Source: Candidatus Gastranaerophilales bacterium | GTDB lineage: Bacteria; Cyanobacteriota; Vampirovibrionia; Gastranaerophilales; Gastranaerophilaceae | Assembly: GCA_944325885.1 (NCBI GenBank) | Contig: CALVBT010000011.1 | Span: 1-46,511, forward strand | Length of the DNA: 46,511 nt | Direction of reading: 5' to 3' | In this document: piece after piece, positions 34,849 to 42,449 of the stretch | Position numbering within the stretch: position 1 is the stretch's first letter | Layout: every line of letters starts with the position of its first letter | Position numbers and translations under genes: made by a program | The notes under the pieces: model-generated | The model's database searches: none | Told to the model about the DNA's origin: nothing | The model's input: the letters and a program-made list of their open reading frames with translations, nothing else

Positions 34849-35246
34849 TGGCTGATAACAAAGTAATTATGGCAACAGGCAGAAGAAAGACCTCTATTGC
34901 AGTTGTAAAACTGGTAAAAGGCAAAGGCAGAGTTTTTGTTAACGGTAAAACACTCGATGCTTATCTCGGCAACAGACCTGCTATGAAAATTATGATTTTC
35001 AAACCATTAGCTTTGACAGAAAACATGGAAAACTTTGATGTTAGAGTAAAAGCTGTTGGCGGCGGTATCTGCTCACAGGCAGGTGCTATCAGACACGGTA
35101 TCTCCAGAGCATTGCTCGAATACAATCCTGAATACAGAAGCGTATTGAAAGCAGAAGGTCTGTTAACAAGAGATGCTCGTGTTAAAGAACGTAAAAAATA
35201 CGGTAGAAAAAGAGCAAGAAAAAGATTCCAGTTCTCAAAACGTTAA
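34848..35246 (+). CDS. rpsI: 30S ribosomal protein S9
   Basis: A 132-residue S9 with ATGRRKTSIAVVKLVKGKGRVFVNGKTLDAYLG, GGGICSQAGAIRHGISRALLEYNPEYR and the conserved RKKYGRKRARKRFQFSKR tail, whose last residue contacts P-site tRNA. GGAGG lies inside the rplM 3' end. It ends the ribosomal cluster; a terminator follows. Confidence 0.97.
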   Translation: MADNKVIMATGRRKTSIAVVKLVKGKGRVFVNGKTLDAYLGNRPAMKIMIFKPLALTENMENFDVRVKAVGGGICSQAGAIRHGISRALLEYNPEYRSVLKAEGLLTRDARVKERKKYGRKRARKRFQFSKR

Positions 35247-35274
35247 GAATCACTTTTTCTTATTCAACATATCA

Positions 35275-35310
35275 AAAGGGTCGTACAAATGTTACGGCCC
35301 TTTTATTTTT
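35275..35310 (+). terminator. Rho-independent terminator after rpsI
   Basis: AAAGGGTCGTA pairs with TACGGCCCTTT (one G-U pair) around a 7-base loop and is followed by TATTTTTA. It should close the infA-rpsI transcript. Confidence 0.85.
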
Positions 35311-35416
35311 ATATTAATATTAATATTTATTATAAAAGTAGCAAAAAAAATTTTTTACGAATTTTATTCCAGAGTAACACAATAAAACCGAGGAATAACA
35401 AACTTTAGGAGAAAAA

Positions 35417-36091
35417 ATGATTAAACAAATAGGCGGATATGCAGTACCTTTTGTAAGGACAATAAACGGAAGAAAATTCAGAGTAACACCAGTGATAGAA
35501 GAACTTTCTTCTGATATTGAGCCAAAAACAAGAGAACGCATAAAAAACGTTTTGCAAAAAATCCAGCACGATTCTTTTGTTATAAAAGGGGTTTATGAAA
35601 AGAAAATGCAAAACGGCGACGTTGCCATTATGATAAACAGGGACCCGTACAATGTTTTTAAAAGAACGGGTAGCATAGACAAACTTATGCTGTTTAAAAA
35701 AGACGGAACAATAAAAGTAAAAGACTCAAGCAAAATGCCTCAAAGGCTTCCGGAAGGCGAAGTAAACGTATACAGCGCAACAAAAAGAATACTCCAAGAC
35801 GGTATGGCAGTATTTAAAGAAAGCATCACAAAGGTGTTTTCTACCCCTGACAACAAGCTGAGAAATCTGGAACAAAACATCTACACTCCAAATACTCTCT
35901 ACCGCTATCAGATAGGGGATGATTCTTTTATCAGCAGGACATTTTCCGAAGGATACGGGCATCTGGGCGACCCGACGATAGCTTCACGTGTGAAAAAGCT
36001 CGTGTTTAAAGATTCTCAAGGCAGATGGAAGACCGAATACTCTCAGGTGCAAAACGGAAACTTTTTAACACAATACGACAATTTTATATAG
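35417..36091 (+). CDS. Protein of unknown function ending inside a dispersed repeat
   Basis: I do not recognise this 224-residue protein. It has no signal peptide or membrane span, is basic, and mixes strands and helices (YAVPFVRTINGRKFRVTPVIEEL; KMQNGDVAIMINRDPYNVF; NTLYRYQIGDDSFISRTF). TTTAGGAGAAAAA is a strong ribosome site, so it is probably expressed. The TAG stop codon (36089-36091) is part of the repeat's ATATAGTCAACTGAC start, so the repeat may have trimmed or defined its C terminus. Confidence 0.7.
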   Translation: MIKQIGGYAVPFVRTINGRKFRVTPVIEELSSDIEPKTRERIKNVLQKIQHDSFVIKGVYEKKMQNGDVAIMINRDPYNVFKRTGSIDKLMLFKKDGTIKVKDSSKMPQRLPEGEVNVYSATKRILQDGMAVFKESITKVFSTPDNKLRNLEQNIYTPNTLYRYQIGDDSFISRTFSEGYGHLGDPTIASRVKKLVFKDSQGRWKTEYSQVQNGNFLTQYDNFI

Positions 36092-36257
36092 TCAACTGAC
36101 TCAGGCTGCTTGTAGAACCTGCGCAATCGGCAAGTCCGTTTTGTTCAACAAGTCCGGCACTTGCAACAGCGAAATCAGACGGGGCCTTGCCCCTTGTGAA
36201 CGGAAACGTTCAGTTTTCGTGAACGTCTGATTTCAAGACAGCTCAAGGGGTCACTTT
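36086..36257 (+). repeat. Repeat copy with 60-nt module, first of a double array
   Basis: Core GTCAACTGACTC at 36091-36102, then a CTTGTAGAA / TTCAACAAG pair with one mismatch and a degenerate CCTGCGC block. The 60-nt module follows at 36173-36232, then CAAGGGGTCACTTTCG. A 190-bp foldback module joins directly at its end. Confidence 0.8.
36173..36232 (+). ncRNA. Candidate structured RNA module, copy 2
   Basis: Same length and plan as 27090-27149: AATCAGAC / GTCTGATT closing stem, GGGGC-CTT-GCCCC hairpin, and a second hairpin with ACGGAAA (36200-36206) / TTTTCGT (36214-36220). The stem differs at all five shared pair positions from copy 1, yet pairs, and the ACGTTCAG loop region is unchanged. 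Known family not recognised. Confidence 0.55.
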
Positions 36258-36455
36258 CGATAGCTTTTTCTTAATTTGCATAAAAAATATGTTTACAAAA
36301 AATCCTATACGGAGCTTTTTAGAACAACTTATCGAAAAAACATCTAAGGCGAATGTGTTTGAGGCTGTTTTACAGCCGAGTTATGAGCCTTTGGTTTTCG
36401 ATTAGTTGTTTTTAAAGTGCAGTATCGAGATTTTGAGTAAACATATTTTTTTATT
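36258..36455 (+). repeat. 190-bp foldback module, copy 1
   Basis: The module lies between two repeat units. AAAAAATATGTTTAC (36282-36296) and GTAAACATATTTTTT (36437-36451) form a perfect terminal inverted repeat. Inside, AACAACTTATCGAAAA pairs with TTTTCGATTAGTTGTT (one mismatch), AAGGC with GCCTT, and GGCTGT-TT-ACAGCC is an apical hairpin. A near-identical copy lies at 42095-42292. It has the size and foldback shape of a MITE or a structured RNA gene; no transposase is present. Confidence 0.75.
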
Positions 36456-36624
36456 TAATATTGTCAACTAACTCCGACCACTTATTGAACCTGTGCATTT
36501 AACAAGTCCATTTTATTCAACAAGTCCGGCACAGGCAACAAGTGCATGGGGTCACTTCCGCATCACCCTTGCAAGCACGCACAAGACAATCCAGTCAACT
36601 GACTCCGATTATACAAACAAGACT
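36456..36624 (+). repeat. Repeat copy, second of the double array, plus extra core motif
   Basis: GTCAACTAACTCCG (36463-36476), then CTTATTGAA, CCTGTGC (36490-36496), TTCAACAAG, GCACAGG (36529-36535), AAGTG-x8-CACTT and CCGCATCACCCTTGCAAGCACGC. A further core motif GTCAACTGACTCCG follows at 36594-36607. The CACCCTTGCAAGCACGCACAAGACAATCC ending is shared only with the copy at 42391-42431. Confidence 0.85.
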
Positions 36625-36659
36625 AAATATATTGACCATCTGGTCAATATATTTTTTTT
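36625..36659 (+). terminator. Strong terminator-like palindrome at the end of the repeat array
   Basis: AAATATATTGACC pairs perfectly over 13 bp with GGTCAATATATTT around the loop ATCT and is followed by a T-run to 36659. It would end rightward transcription through the repeat array. Its centre, TTGACCATCTGGTCAA, also resembles a TetR-type operator, and it lies 110 bases before the next gene, so a regulatory role is possible. Confidence 0.65.
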
Positions 36660-36769
36660 GAAGCTTTAACCCCGTGATTGATGTTTTTACCATGCCGAAT
36701 TTGTATTATTTATATGTAAACAATGAGTATCACATAAGTTGAGTAACCCGTGGGGAGTATTGGGAAATA

Positions 36770-37978
36770 ATGAGAAGTATCGTAAAATTCGGCACAAAAT
36801 TATCAATTGCAGCACTGACTGTTCTGCTCGGCATCTCAGCAGCAGGAGCAAACACTCTATCAGAAGTACAGATAAACGCTGACGACAACGGCTACAACAT
36901 TGTGCTGAAAACTGATGAAGCAGCGCAGATAAAAAAGACAGTGTCATCAGGCGACAAAATGACGCTGGAATTAAAAGACGTAGAAGCTTCTCCCGAACTC
37001 AACACAGTATACAATAATGTTGCAAACATTGATAACGTAACTATTTTGCCTTCATCAAAAAGTGATATAAAAATTGTGTTCAAAGGGCAGGATATATCAA
37101 ACAGCAAAATTTACTTTGAAGAAGCAAAAACAACATTCAGCCTTCCTGCTGCAGCACAAAAAAATGAATCAATCCAGCTGAACGGCCCTGTTTCGAGCTA
37201 CACACCCGTGTACAATCCGCAGGCACTTGCCCAGCAAGAAGAAATGGACGAAGACCAGACAGCAAACCCCGAACTGAACGAAGTTTTGACAAAAATGCAC
37301 ATTACAAAAGGAATGCTAGTAACAGCAAAAACCTATGCAAAAAAAGCAATCCGCAAGGTGCAGACAGGAGATATAAATTTAATTACACTGCTCGGGTTTA
37401 TCTTTATTATTGCAGCGTTTATGCTCAAACCACAGAAGAAAAAACCTGCGCAGAATCCTCAAAGACATCAAACTCTTACAGGCATACTTTCCAACAAATC
37501 ACCTCAAATGCAAAGAGAAATTGCTCTCAACAGAAGTATGGCTGACAATATGAATTTGAACAGAAATTCTTCACTGAACACAAACCCGCTAAAAGCAGGC
37601 TACGGGATGAAAGCTTATCAACAAAGCCAGAAAAACCCCTACACAACAGCTGCTTCGTCTAACGGAATCTCAGGCATTGCAAGAAGAAAACCGCTCAGCA
37701 CAAGCTCTGCGCCGATAAAAAAACAACCGGTATCCAAAGTTCCTGTTGCAACAAAAATGACAACACCGCTCAAAGCGCAAATGCCAAAACAACAATTAGC
37801 ACAAAATACTTTAAACAGAACTATCCAACAAAAATCAATGGAGCCGTCAGATTTGGACAGCATGAAATTTTTGGAATCAATAACAAAAATCTATGAAAAA
37901 AACGGCAGGTCTGATTTGGCAAAAGGATTGAAAGACAACTTAAGAAAAGCAAAAATGTCTTATCCTGAAGCTGTTTAA
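36770..37978 (+). CDS. Secreted/membrane-anchored protein with AMIN-like domain
   Basis: 402 residues. A signal peptide or N-terminal anchor (LSIAALTVLLGISAAGANT) is followed by a beta-rich region (about 30-125: SEVQINADDNGYNIVLKTD...KMTLELKDVEAS...SDIKIVFKGQ) resembling the AMIN domain that targets envelope proteins to peptidoglycan; this is a pattern match only. A membrane helix follows near 203-220 (LITLLGFIFIIAAFML). The rest is a long disordered cytoplasmic tail rich in N, Q, S, K and P, ending in a short helix (LDSMKFLESITKIYEKNGRSDLAKGLKDNLRKAK). Function unknown. A clear terminator follows. Confidence 0.75.
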   Translation: MRSIVKFGTKLSIAALTVLLGISAAGANTLSEVQINADDNGYNIVLKTDEAAQIKKTVSSGDKMTLELKDVEASPELNTVYNNVANIDNVTILPSSKSDIKIVFKGQDISNSKIYFEEAKTTFSLPAAAQKNESIQLNGPVSSYTPVYNPQALAQQEEMDEDQTANPELNEVLTKMHITKGMLVTAKTYAKKAIRKVQTGDINLITLLGFIFIIAAFMLKPQKKKPAQNPQRHQTLTGILSNKSPQMQREIALNRSMADNMNLNRNSSLNTNPLKAGYGMKAYQQSQKNPYTTAASSNGISGIARRKPLSTSSAPIKKQPVSKVPVATKMTTPLKAQMPKQQLAQNTLNRTIQQKSMEPSDLDSMKFLESITKIYEKNGRSDLAKGLKDNLRKAKMSYPEAV

Positions 37979-38041
37979 AAAAACAAGAAAACACAATAAG
38001 AAGAGAGAGAGAAAAATAATAGACGATACTCAACAATATAC

Positions 38042-38068
38042 GAGGCAAGTTTTTGCCTCTTTTTTTTT
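38042..38068 (+). terminator. Rho-independent terminator
   Basis: GAGGCAA pairs with TTGCCTC around a short loop and is followed by nine T. It ends transcription of the AMIN-like protein gene. Confidence 0.85.
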
Positions 38069-38182
38069 CATAATTAAGCTTTTATGCCAACTAATCCCCC
38101 AACAGACCTATATTTTGCCTCTTATATATTTTTATAAAATCATTTATGTTTTAATAGAAAATAATACCAAGAGGAAACTATA

Positions 38183-39388
38183 TTGAGCGAAATAGGGAAC
38201 AAACAGTATCTGTGCATATTTGGCGGCGGAGCGATTAGAGGGCTGGCATATCTCGGGGCTTTGCAGGCAATGAAAGAACTGAATGTACAGATAAAAGCCT
38301 TTGCAGGGTCTTCCGTAGGTGCTGTTTTTGCGGCCTTTGCTTCTCTTGAGTATGATTATGACGAATTTAAAGAACTCTTTAACGAGGTCAACTTTGACCT
38401 GTTTCGAGATGTACAGCTCAACCTTGCAAAAAACTTTGCTATCAGCAAGGGAGAACACTTCCTCAACTGGATACGTGCTGGTGTAGAAAAAAAATATTAC
38501 GGACAGGATTACCAGAAGGGAAAAAATCCGCCCGTAACTTTTAAAGATATTGACCGTGATTTTTATGTAATCACAACAAACATCAACGGCTGCAATCCTT
38601 TTATTTTTTCCAAATACACAACACCTGATTTTGAAGTAGCACAGGCTGTCAGAATCTCCACAGCCATGCCGGGGCTTTTAGAGCCGTTTGAGTACAACAA
38701 CAACGTGCTTATAGACGGTGATATGATGAAAAGCTGGCCGATGTGGCGGGTGAATGAGCTTTTGTGTCCAAAAGACTGCAGGATAATAGAATACAGACTA
38801 GAGGGCGGAAAATTCTGGCCCAATGTCCAAAACTCCGTAGAATACCTCAATGCGGTTTTTGCTACAATGTCCAACTTTGCAACGGAATACATAATGCAAA
38901 CCTACCAGCCCAAGGACAAATTTGATTACATAAAAATAGACACAGACCATATCCTGCCCGTGCAGTTTACGCTGCCGCAGCCGGAAAGAGAAAAGCTCAT
39001 CCAGCTCGGATATGACACGACAATGGAATATTTTAAAAAGACGCTTGTGCAAAAAAAGAAAAATATTCTGCCCTACTACACTGTCATACTCGACCATTTG
39101 ATAAAAATAAAAAACGCTATACGCACTAACAAAATCCTGAGAGCAAAATCCCGGCTGTGCGACCTGTTTATTTATCTGTGCGAGGCAAAGCGTGTCATTG
39201 ACACAACTATATATGACAGCACGCTGGAGTTTAAGGATTACTTTTTCTCAAACCTGAAAGAGAGCTTTTTCTTAAAAAATACAGAACTCAAAAACCTGAG
39301 GCACGTAGAATTTTATCTTAACAAGCTTTATGATGACGTGCTGGAAAGATGCATTGAGCTGGAAAATTACCTGAAAGAATTTGGTTAA
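38183..39388 (+). CDS. Patatin-like phospholipase, TTG start
   Basis: The 401-residue protein carries the patatin catalytic set: oxyanion-hole glycines in FGGGAIRGLAYLGAL (around residue 14-28), the nucleophile serine in GSSVGAVFA (around 42-50) and the aspartate of the dyad in IDGDMMKSWP (around 180). The family hydrolyses acyl chains from phospholipids. There is no signal peptide, so it is cytosolic or peripheral. The C-terminal ~150 residues are helical and of unknown role. The start is TTG, seven bases after AGAGGAAAC; no better ATG lies nearby. Confidence 0.9.
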   Translation: MSEIGNKQYLCIFGGGAIRGLAYLGALQAMKELNVQIKAFAGSSVGAVFAAFASLEYDYDEFKELFNEVNFDLFRDVQLNLAKNFAISKGEHFLNWIRAGVEKKYYGQDYQKGKNPPVTFKDIDRDFYVITTNINGCNPFIFSKYTTPDFEVAQAVRISTAMPGLLEPFEYNNNVLIDGDMMKSWPMWRVNELLCPKDCRIIEYRLEGGKFWPNVQNSVEYLNAVFATMSNFATEYIMQTYQPKDKFDYIKIDTDHILPVQFTLPQPEREKLIQLGYDTTMEYFKKTLVQKKKNILPYYTVILDHLIKIKNAIRTNKILRAKSRLCDLFIYLCEAKRVIDTTIYDSTLEFKDYFFSNLKESFFLKNTELKNLRHVEFYLNKLYDDVLERCIELENYLKEFG

Positions 39389-39400
39389 ATAAACACAAGC

Positions 39401-39425
39401 CGGGCATACCTTTTGGGTATGCCCG
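39401..39425. terminator. Hairpin between convergent genes
   Basis: CGGGCATACC-TTTT-GGGTATGCCCG is a perfect GC-rich stem between the patatin and SPFH genes. No T-run follows on either strand, so efficiency is uncertain, but the convergent position suits a bidirectional stop or 3' end stabiliser. Confidence 0.55.
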
Positions 39426-39450
39426 ACATCGCTTAATATAATGAACGCTA

Positions 39451-40464
39451 CTACTGAACTTTTGTTCCGTCCAGCATCTGTTTTATCCCGTCAACAGAAC
39501 TCAAAATCCCTGTAGCCTCATAAGGCATATAAACAACCTTGTTGTTTTCGCCCTCGACCATTTCTTTTAAAGTATCAAGGTATCTAACAGCAATAAGATA
39601 CTTGTCCGGCTGACCGTGGTTTTGAATAGCTTCTATTGTTTTGTTGATTGCAGTTGCTTCTGCTTCTGCCTGTTTTACACGTGCAGCTGCCAGACCTTCT
39701 GCGACGAGTCTTGCGGCTTCTTTTTCACCTTCTGCTTTTAAAATAGCGGCCTGTTTTTCACCCTCTGCCATATTGATAGCCGATGCCTTTTCACCTTCTG
39801 CCTTAAGAATAGCAGCCTGTTTCAGACCTTCTGCCTCATAAATAGCAGCACGTTTTTCTCTTTCCGCTTTGACCTGTTTTTCCATAGAAGCCTGAACATC
39901 AGCAGGCGGTGTGATTTCCTGAAGCTCGATTCTGTTAACCTTCACACCCCATTTGTTAGAAGCCTCGTCCAGTGTTTCTCTCAACTTTGCGTTGATAGTA
40001 TCACGTGAAGAAAGCGTTTCATCCAGCACCATATCACCGATTACATTTCTCATTGTTGTGAGTGTCAATTTTTCAATCGCCTCGGGCAGGTTCTGTATAC
40101 GATACACTGCGCTTTTTGCATCCATAATCTGGAAATAAATAAGTGCGTTAATAGAAATAGAAACATTGTCCTTTGTGATTACGTTTTGTCTCGGGATATC
40201 CATTACGGATTCTCTAAGGTCAATGGCTGTTCTTTCGCTGTAATAAGAATACATTCTGCCATCCGGCCCTTTTTGAGAGTATTTCCACTGAATTTTTCTC
40301 GGGTATTCAAAAAACGGAATAATAATATGAAACCCTGCGTACAAAACTTTTTCAAAAGCACCGAGTCTTTCAATAATCATAGCTTCTTCCTGCTGGATGA
40401 TTTTGATACCCGCAGCAAAATAAGCTATTACAAGAACCAGTATAACCAGTAATAAAATGCCCAT
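39451..40464 (-). CDS. SPFH/stomatin-family membrane protein
   Basis: 337 residues: N-terminal membrane segment (LLLVILVLVIAYFAAGI), SPFH domain (IIQQEEAMIIERLGAFEKVLYAGFHIIIPFFE to about 190, with the RVELQEITPPADVQASM-type motif typical of slipin/QmcA proteins), then an alanine/glutamate coiled coil with near-perfect repeats (AEGEKQAAILKAEGEK) and a conserved C-terminal helix. Such proteins form large ring assemblies in the membrane and often cooperate with NfeD. It is the last of three genes nfeD-SPFH-SPFH on this strand. GAGAAAAGGAG precedes the ATG. Confidence 0.93.
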   Translation of the reverse strand: MGILLLVILVLVIAYFAAGIKIIQQEEAMIIERLGAFEKVLYAGFHIIIPFFEYPRKIQWKYSQKGPDGRMYSYYSERTAIDLRESVMDIPRQNVITKDNVSISINALIYFQIMDAKSAVYRIQNLPEAIEKLTLTTMRNVIGDMVLDETLSSRDTINAKLRETLDEASNKWGVKVNRIELQEITPPADVQASMEKQVKAEREKRAAIYEAEGLKQAAILKAEGEKASAINMAEGEKQAAILKAEGEKEAARLVAEGLAAARVKQAEAEATAINKTIEAIQNHGQPDKYLIAVRYLDTLKEMVEGENNKVVYMPYEATGILSSVDGIKQMLDGTKVQ

Positions 40465-40489
40465 TTTTGTTTTCTCCTTTTCTCTTTTT

Positions 40490-40502
40490 CATATAGTCAA
40501 AT
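40490..40502 (+). repeat. Remnant of the dispersed repeat core
   Basis: CATATAGTCAAA matches only the first 11 bases of the repeat unit and lies between the two SPFH genes, just after the stop codon of the short one. It may be chance, but position and flanking match other copies. Confidence 0.35.
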
Positions 40503-40504
40503 TC

Positions 40505-41077
40505 TTAATAAATATGCCTTATTCCGTTAGTTTCTGTTATCTGTTTTAGGTTAAACTCCAATATCTTAACACCCCAGTTTGTGCTAAAGTCATTGGCAAT
40601 CCCCAGAATATTTTCCGTACTAGTTTTCAAATATTCCGTAGAATTTGCACCATCGGGTGCATCAATTAGTCTTTTTTGCAAAATACCGGAAAAAAGCTGG
40701 TTCAGCGTATCAAAAAGATAAGCGGATTCATAAACAGCTTTGTACGGGTCGGTAATTTGATAAACGATTTGCGCTTTGAGTTTCAACTGGGCTTTGTCCT
40801 TGCCGAAAAATATTCTGTCGTCTTTTGGAAAATCCATATAATCCGGCTCAAGGCTTATTTTTCCGTTATTCAAGATTTTTTTGTAGTTTTCAGGCGACTG
40901 CAGGCCGTGCAGTTTTTCAAAAAACGGAATCATCAAATGAGTCCCCTCGCCCACTACTCTATTGAACTCGCCAAAACGCTCAATAACAGCTTCTTCGTTT
41001 TTTTCTACAAAAACAAGACTCTTATACCCAATCGCCGCAAAAGCGAGTATGCATATAACTATCAAAACAACAATCAT
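40505..41077 (-). CDS. Short SPFH-domain protein lacking the coiled coil
   Basis: A 190-residue protein with a membrane anchor (VVLIVICILAFAAIGYKSLVF) and an SPFH domain (VEKNEEAVIERFGEFNRVVGEGTHLMIPFFEK ... VKILEFNLKQITE). It stops where the coiled coil of the neighbour would begin, so the oligomerisation part is missing. Either it is a C-terminally truncated paralogue or a natural short partner. It lies 40 bases upstream of the full-length SPFH gene and 8 bases after the nfeD-like gene, so it is probably co-expressed. Confidence 0.85.
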   Translation of the reverse strand: MIVVLIVICILAFAAIGYKSLVFVEKNEEAVIERFGEFNRVVGEGTHLMIPFFEKLHGLQSPENYKKILNNGKISLEPDYMDFPKDDRIFFGKDKAQLKLKAQIVYQITDPYKAVYESAYLFDTLNQLFSGILQKRLIDAPDGANSTEYLKTSTENILGIANDFSTNWGVKILEFNLKQITETNGIRHIY

Positions 41078-41085
41078 AAAAAACT

Positions 41086-41517
41086 CTATTCCACAGGTAC
41101 AACAAACATAACTATACTGTCATTTTTAATAATTTTGACCTGCTGCCCCTTTTCTATAACCTCTCCGTTGAGTGATTTTGCCTGCCATTCTTCGCCAAAA
41201 ACAGCGATTCTTCCGTTGTTTGCATCAACAGTTTCTATAACATTTGCTGTTTTGCCGATATACATTTCCACTGTTTCAGGATTGTCCGATTTTCTTTTCT
41301 TTATCAAAAGCGGTCTGAGCCATATCAAAAAAATTGCACTGAAAATCGCAAAAGTTATCACCTGATAAATAGCAGCCAGCCCCATAGCAGCAGCAACTGC
41401 AGCGACAAAACATGCAAAACCCAGATTCAAAAAAAACATTGCCGGTGTAAACATCTCTATCACACAAAATATAACACCCGCACTGCACCATACCTGCCAC
41501 AAATGTAATACTGCCAT
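41086..41517 (-). CDS. NfeD-family membrane protein
   Basis: The 143-residue product starts at the ATG at 41517 (MAVLHLWQVW), preceded by AGGAGG at proper spacing; a longer frame upstream lacks a ribosome site. Several membrane segments (about 10-70) are followed by an OB-fold domain (MYIGKTANVIETVDANNGRIAVFGEEWQAKSL...GQQVKIIKNDSIVMFVVPV), the NfeD C-terminal type. NfeD proteins pair with SPFH/stomatin partners, which here are the next two genes. It leads the three-gene operon. Confidence 0.9.
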   Translation of the reverse strand: MAVLHLWQVWCSAGVIFCVIEMFTPAMFFLNLGFACFVAAVAAAMGLAAIYQVITFAIFSAIFLIWLRPLLIKKRKSDNPETVEMYIGKTANVIETVDANNGRIAVFGEEWQAKSLNGEVIEKGQQVKIIKNDSIVMFVVPVE

Positions 41518-41620
41518 ATTAGAATGCCTCCTTGTTTGTTCTATTATATAGATTTTTTTGAGGCTATGCAAGCAAAGGGCTGTTAAAATCAGCCCTATTG
41601 CTCTAATTTAATATGTGCTT

Positions 41621-41899
41621 TTAATAACCGCCCTCGACAATACAATAATGACCGTCTTCAAGGTCATACTTGTCATGCACTCTGCACACATTGCAAAGGC
41701 AGCCCTTATCCTCGTCTATACAACGGCTCTTTGTATAAGCGCAAAACAAATTCTCCAGTCCTTCGACATTTTCTATCCCTTTAAACATATCCATCATATT
41801 GTGAGGCATTTCTTTTACTTTGCAAGAAGTCGTATAAGACGGGCATTTCAAGCAATTGCACATCTCAAGATTTTCTTTTGTTTTATCCACTGCTGTCAT
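41621..41899 (-). CDS. Cysteine-rich DUF2769-like protein
   Basis: The start is the ATG at 41899 (MTAVDKTKENLEMC), preceded by AAAGGAG; 92 residues. Cysteines occur in clustered pairs: CNCLKCPSYTTSC near the start, then FCAYTKSRC and CLCNVCRVHDKY, a pattern of the DUF2769 group and likely to bind zinc or an iron-sulfur cluster. Function is unknown. It is small, soluble and stands alone; the nearest genes on its strand are the nfeD operon downstream. Confidence 0.8.
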   Translation of the reverse strand: MTAVDKTKENLEMCNCLKCPSYTTSCKVKEMPHNMMDMFKGIENVEGLENLFCAYTKSRCIDEDKGCLCNVCRVHDKYDLEDGHYCIVEGGY

Positions 41900-41992
41900 A
41901 GAATATCTCCTTTGATTATTAATCACTATTATTCTATACGCAATTTAGACAAAACAAATTGCCCTGAACAACTAACCCCCAAAGATATATTT

Positions 41993-42094
41993 TATATAGT
42001 CAACTGACTCCGATTACTTTATCGACAGGTGCAAGAACAAAGTCCGATTGTATAAACAAGTCCGGCACCTTTAAAAGTCCAGGGGGTCACTTCC
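41993..42094 (+). repeat. Repeat copy, second subtype, first of a double array
   Basis: Core GTCAACTGACTCCG at 41999-42012. This subtype has AGGTGC (42027-42032) pairing with GCACCT (42065-42070), where other copies have CCTGTGC with GCACAGG, and TTTAT with ATAAA in place of CTTATTGAA with TTCAATAAG. It ends AGGGGGTCACTTCCG and runs straight into the second foldback module. Confidence 0.85.
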
Positions 42095-42292
42095 GATAGC
42101 TTTTTCTTAACTTGTATAAAAAATATGTTTACAGAAAAATCCTATACGAAGCTTTTTAGAACAACTTATCGAAAAAAACATCTAAGGCGAATGTGTTTGA
42201 GGCTGTTTCACAGCCGAGTTATGAGCCTTTGGTTTTCGATTAGTTGTTTTTAAAGTGCAGTATCGAGATTTTGAGTAAACATATTTTTTTTA
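42095..42292 (+). repeat. 190-bp foldback module, copy 2
   Basis: About 97% identical by eye to 36258-36455, with terminal inverted repeats at 42118-42132 and 42275-42289. Differences are substitutions in loops and two single-base length changes in A-runs. As in copy 1 it is sandwiched between two repeat units. No open reading frame is shared by the two copies. Confidence 0.75.
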
Positions 42293-42446
42293 TTTTATAT
42301 AGTCAACTGACTCCGACTGCTTTATCGACAGGTGCTAGCATAAAGTCCGATTGTATAAACAAGTCCGGCACCTTTAAAAGTTCAGGGGGTCACTTCCGCA
42401 GCACCCTTGCAAGCACGCACAAGACAATCCGGTCAACTGACTCCGC
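42293..42446 (+). repeat. Repeat copy, second subtype, second of a double array
   Basis: Core at 42302-42315, then TTTAT/ATAAA, AGGTGC/GCACCT, AGGGGGTCACTTCCGC, and the ending CACCCTTGCAAGCACGCACAAGACAATCC seen also at 36561-36590. A last core motif at 42432-42445 stops four bases before the stop codon of the next (minus-strand) gene. Confidence 0.85.
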
Positions 42447-42449
42447 TAC

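Noticed and set aside
36289-36405. 38-codon open frame in the first 190-bp foldback module
   Set aside because: Single-base length changes in A-runs break the frame in the second, otherwise near-identical copy, and no ribosome site precedes it. Conserved folding explains the sequence better.
5954-42446. CRISPR array or insertion sequence as explanation for the repeats
   Set aside because: Copies are irregularly spaced over 42 kb with no uniform spacers and no cas genes. No transposase-like protein was found in the window.
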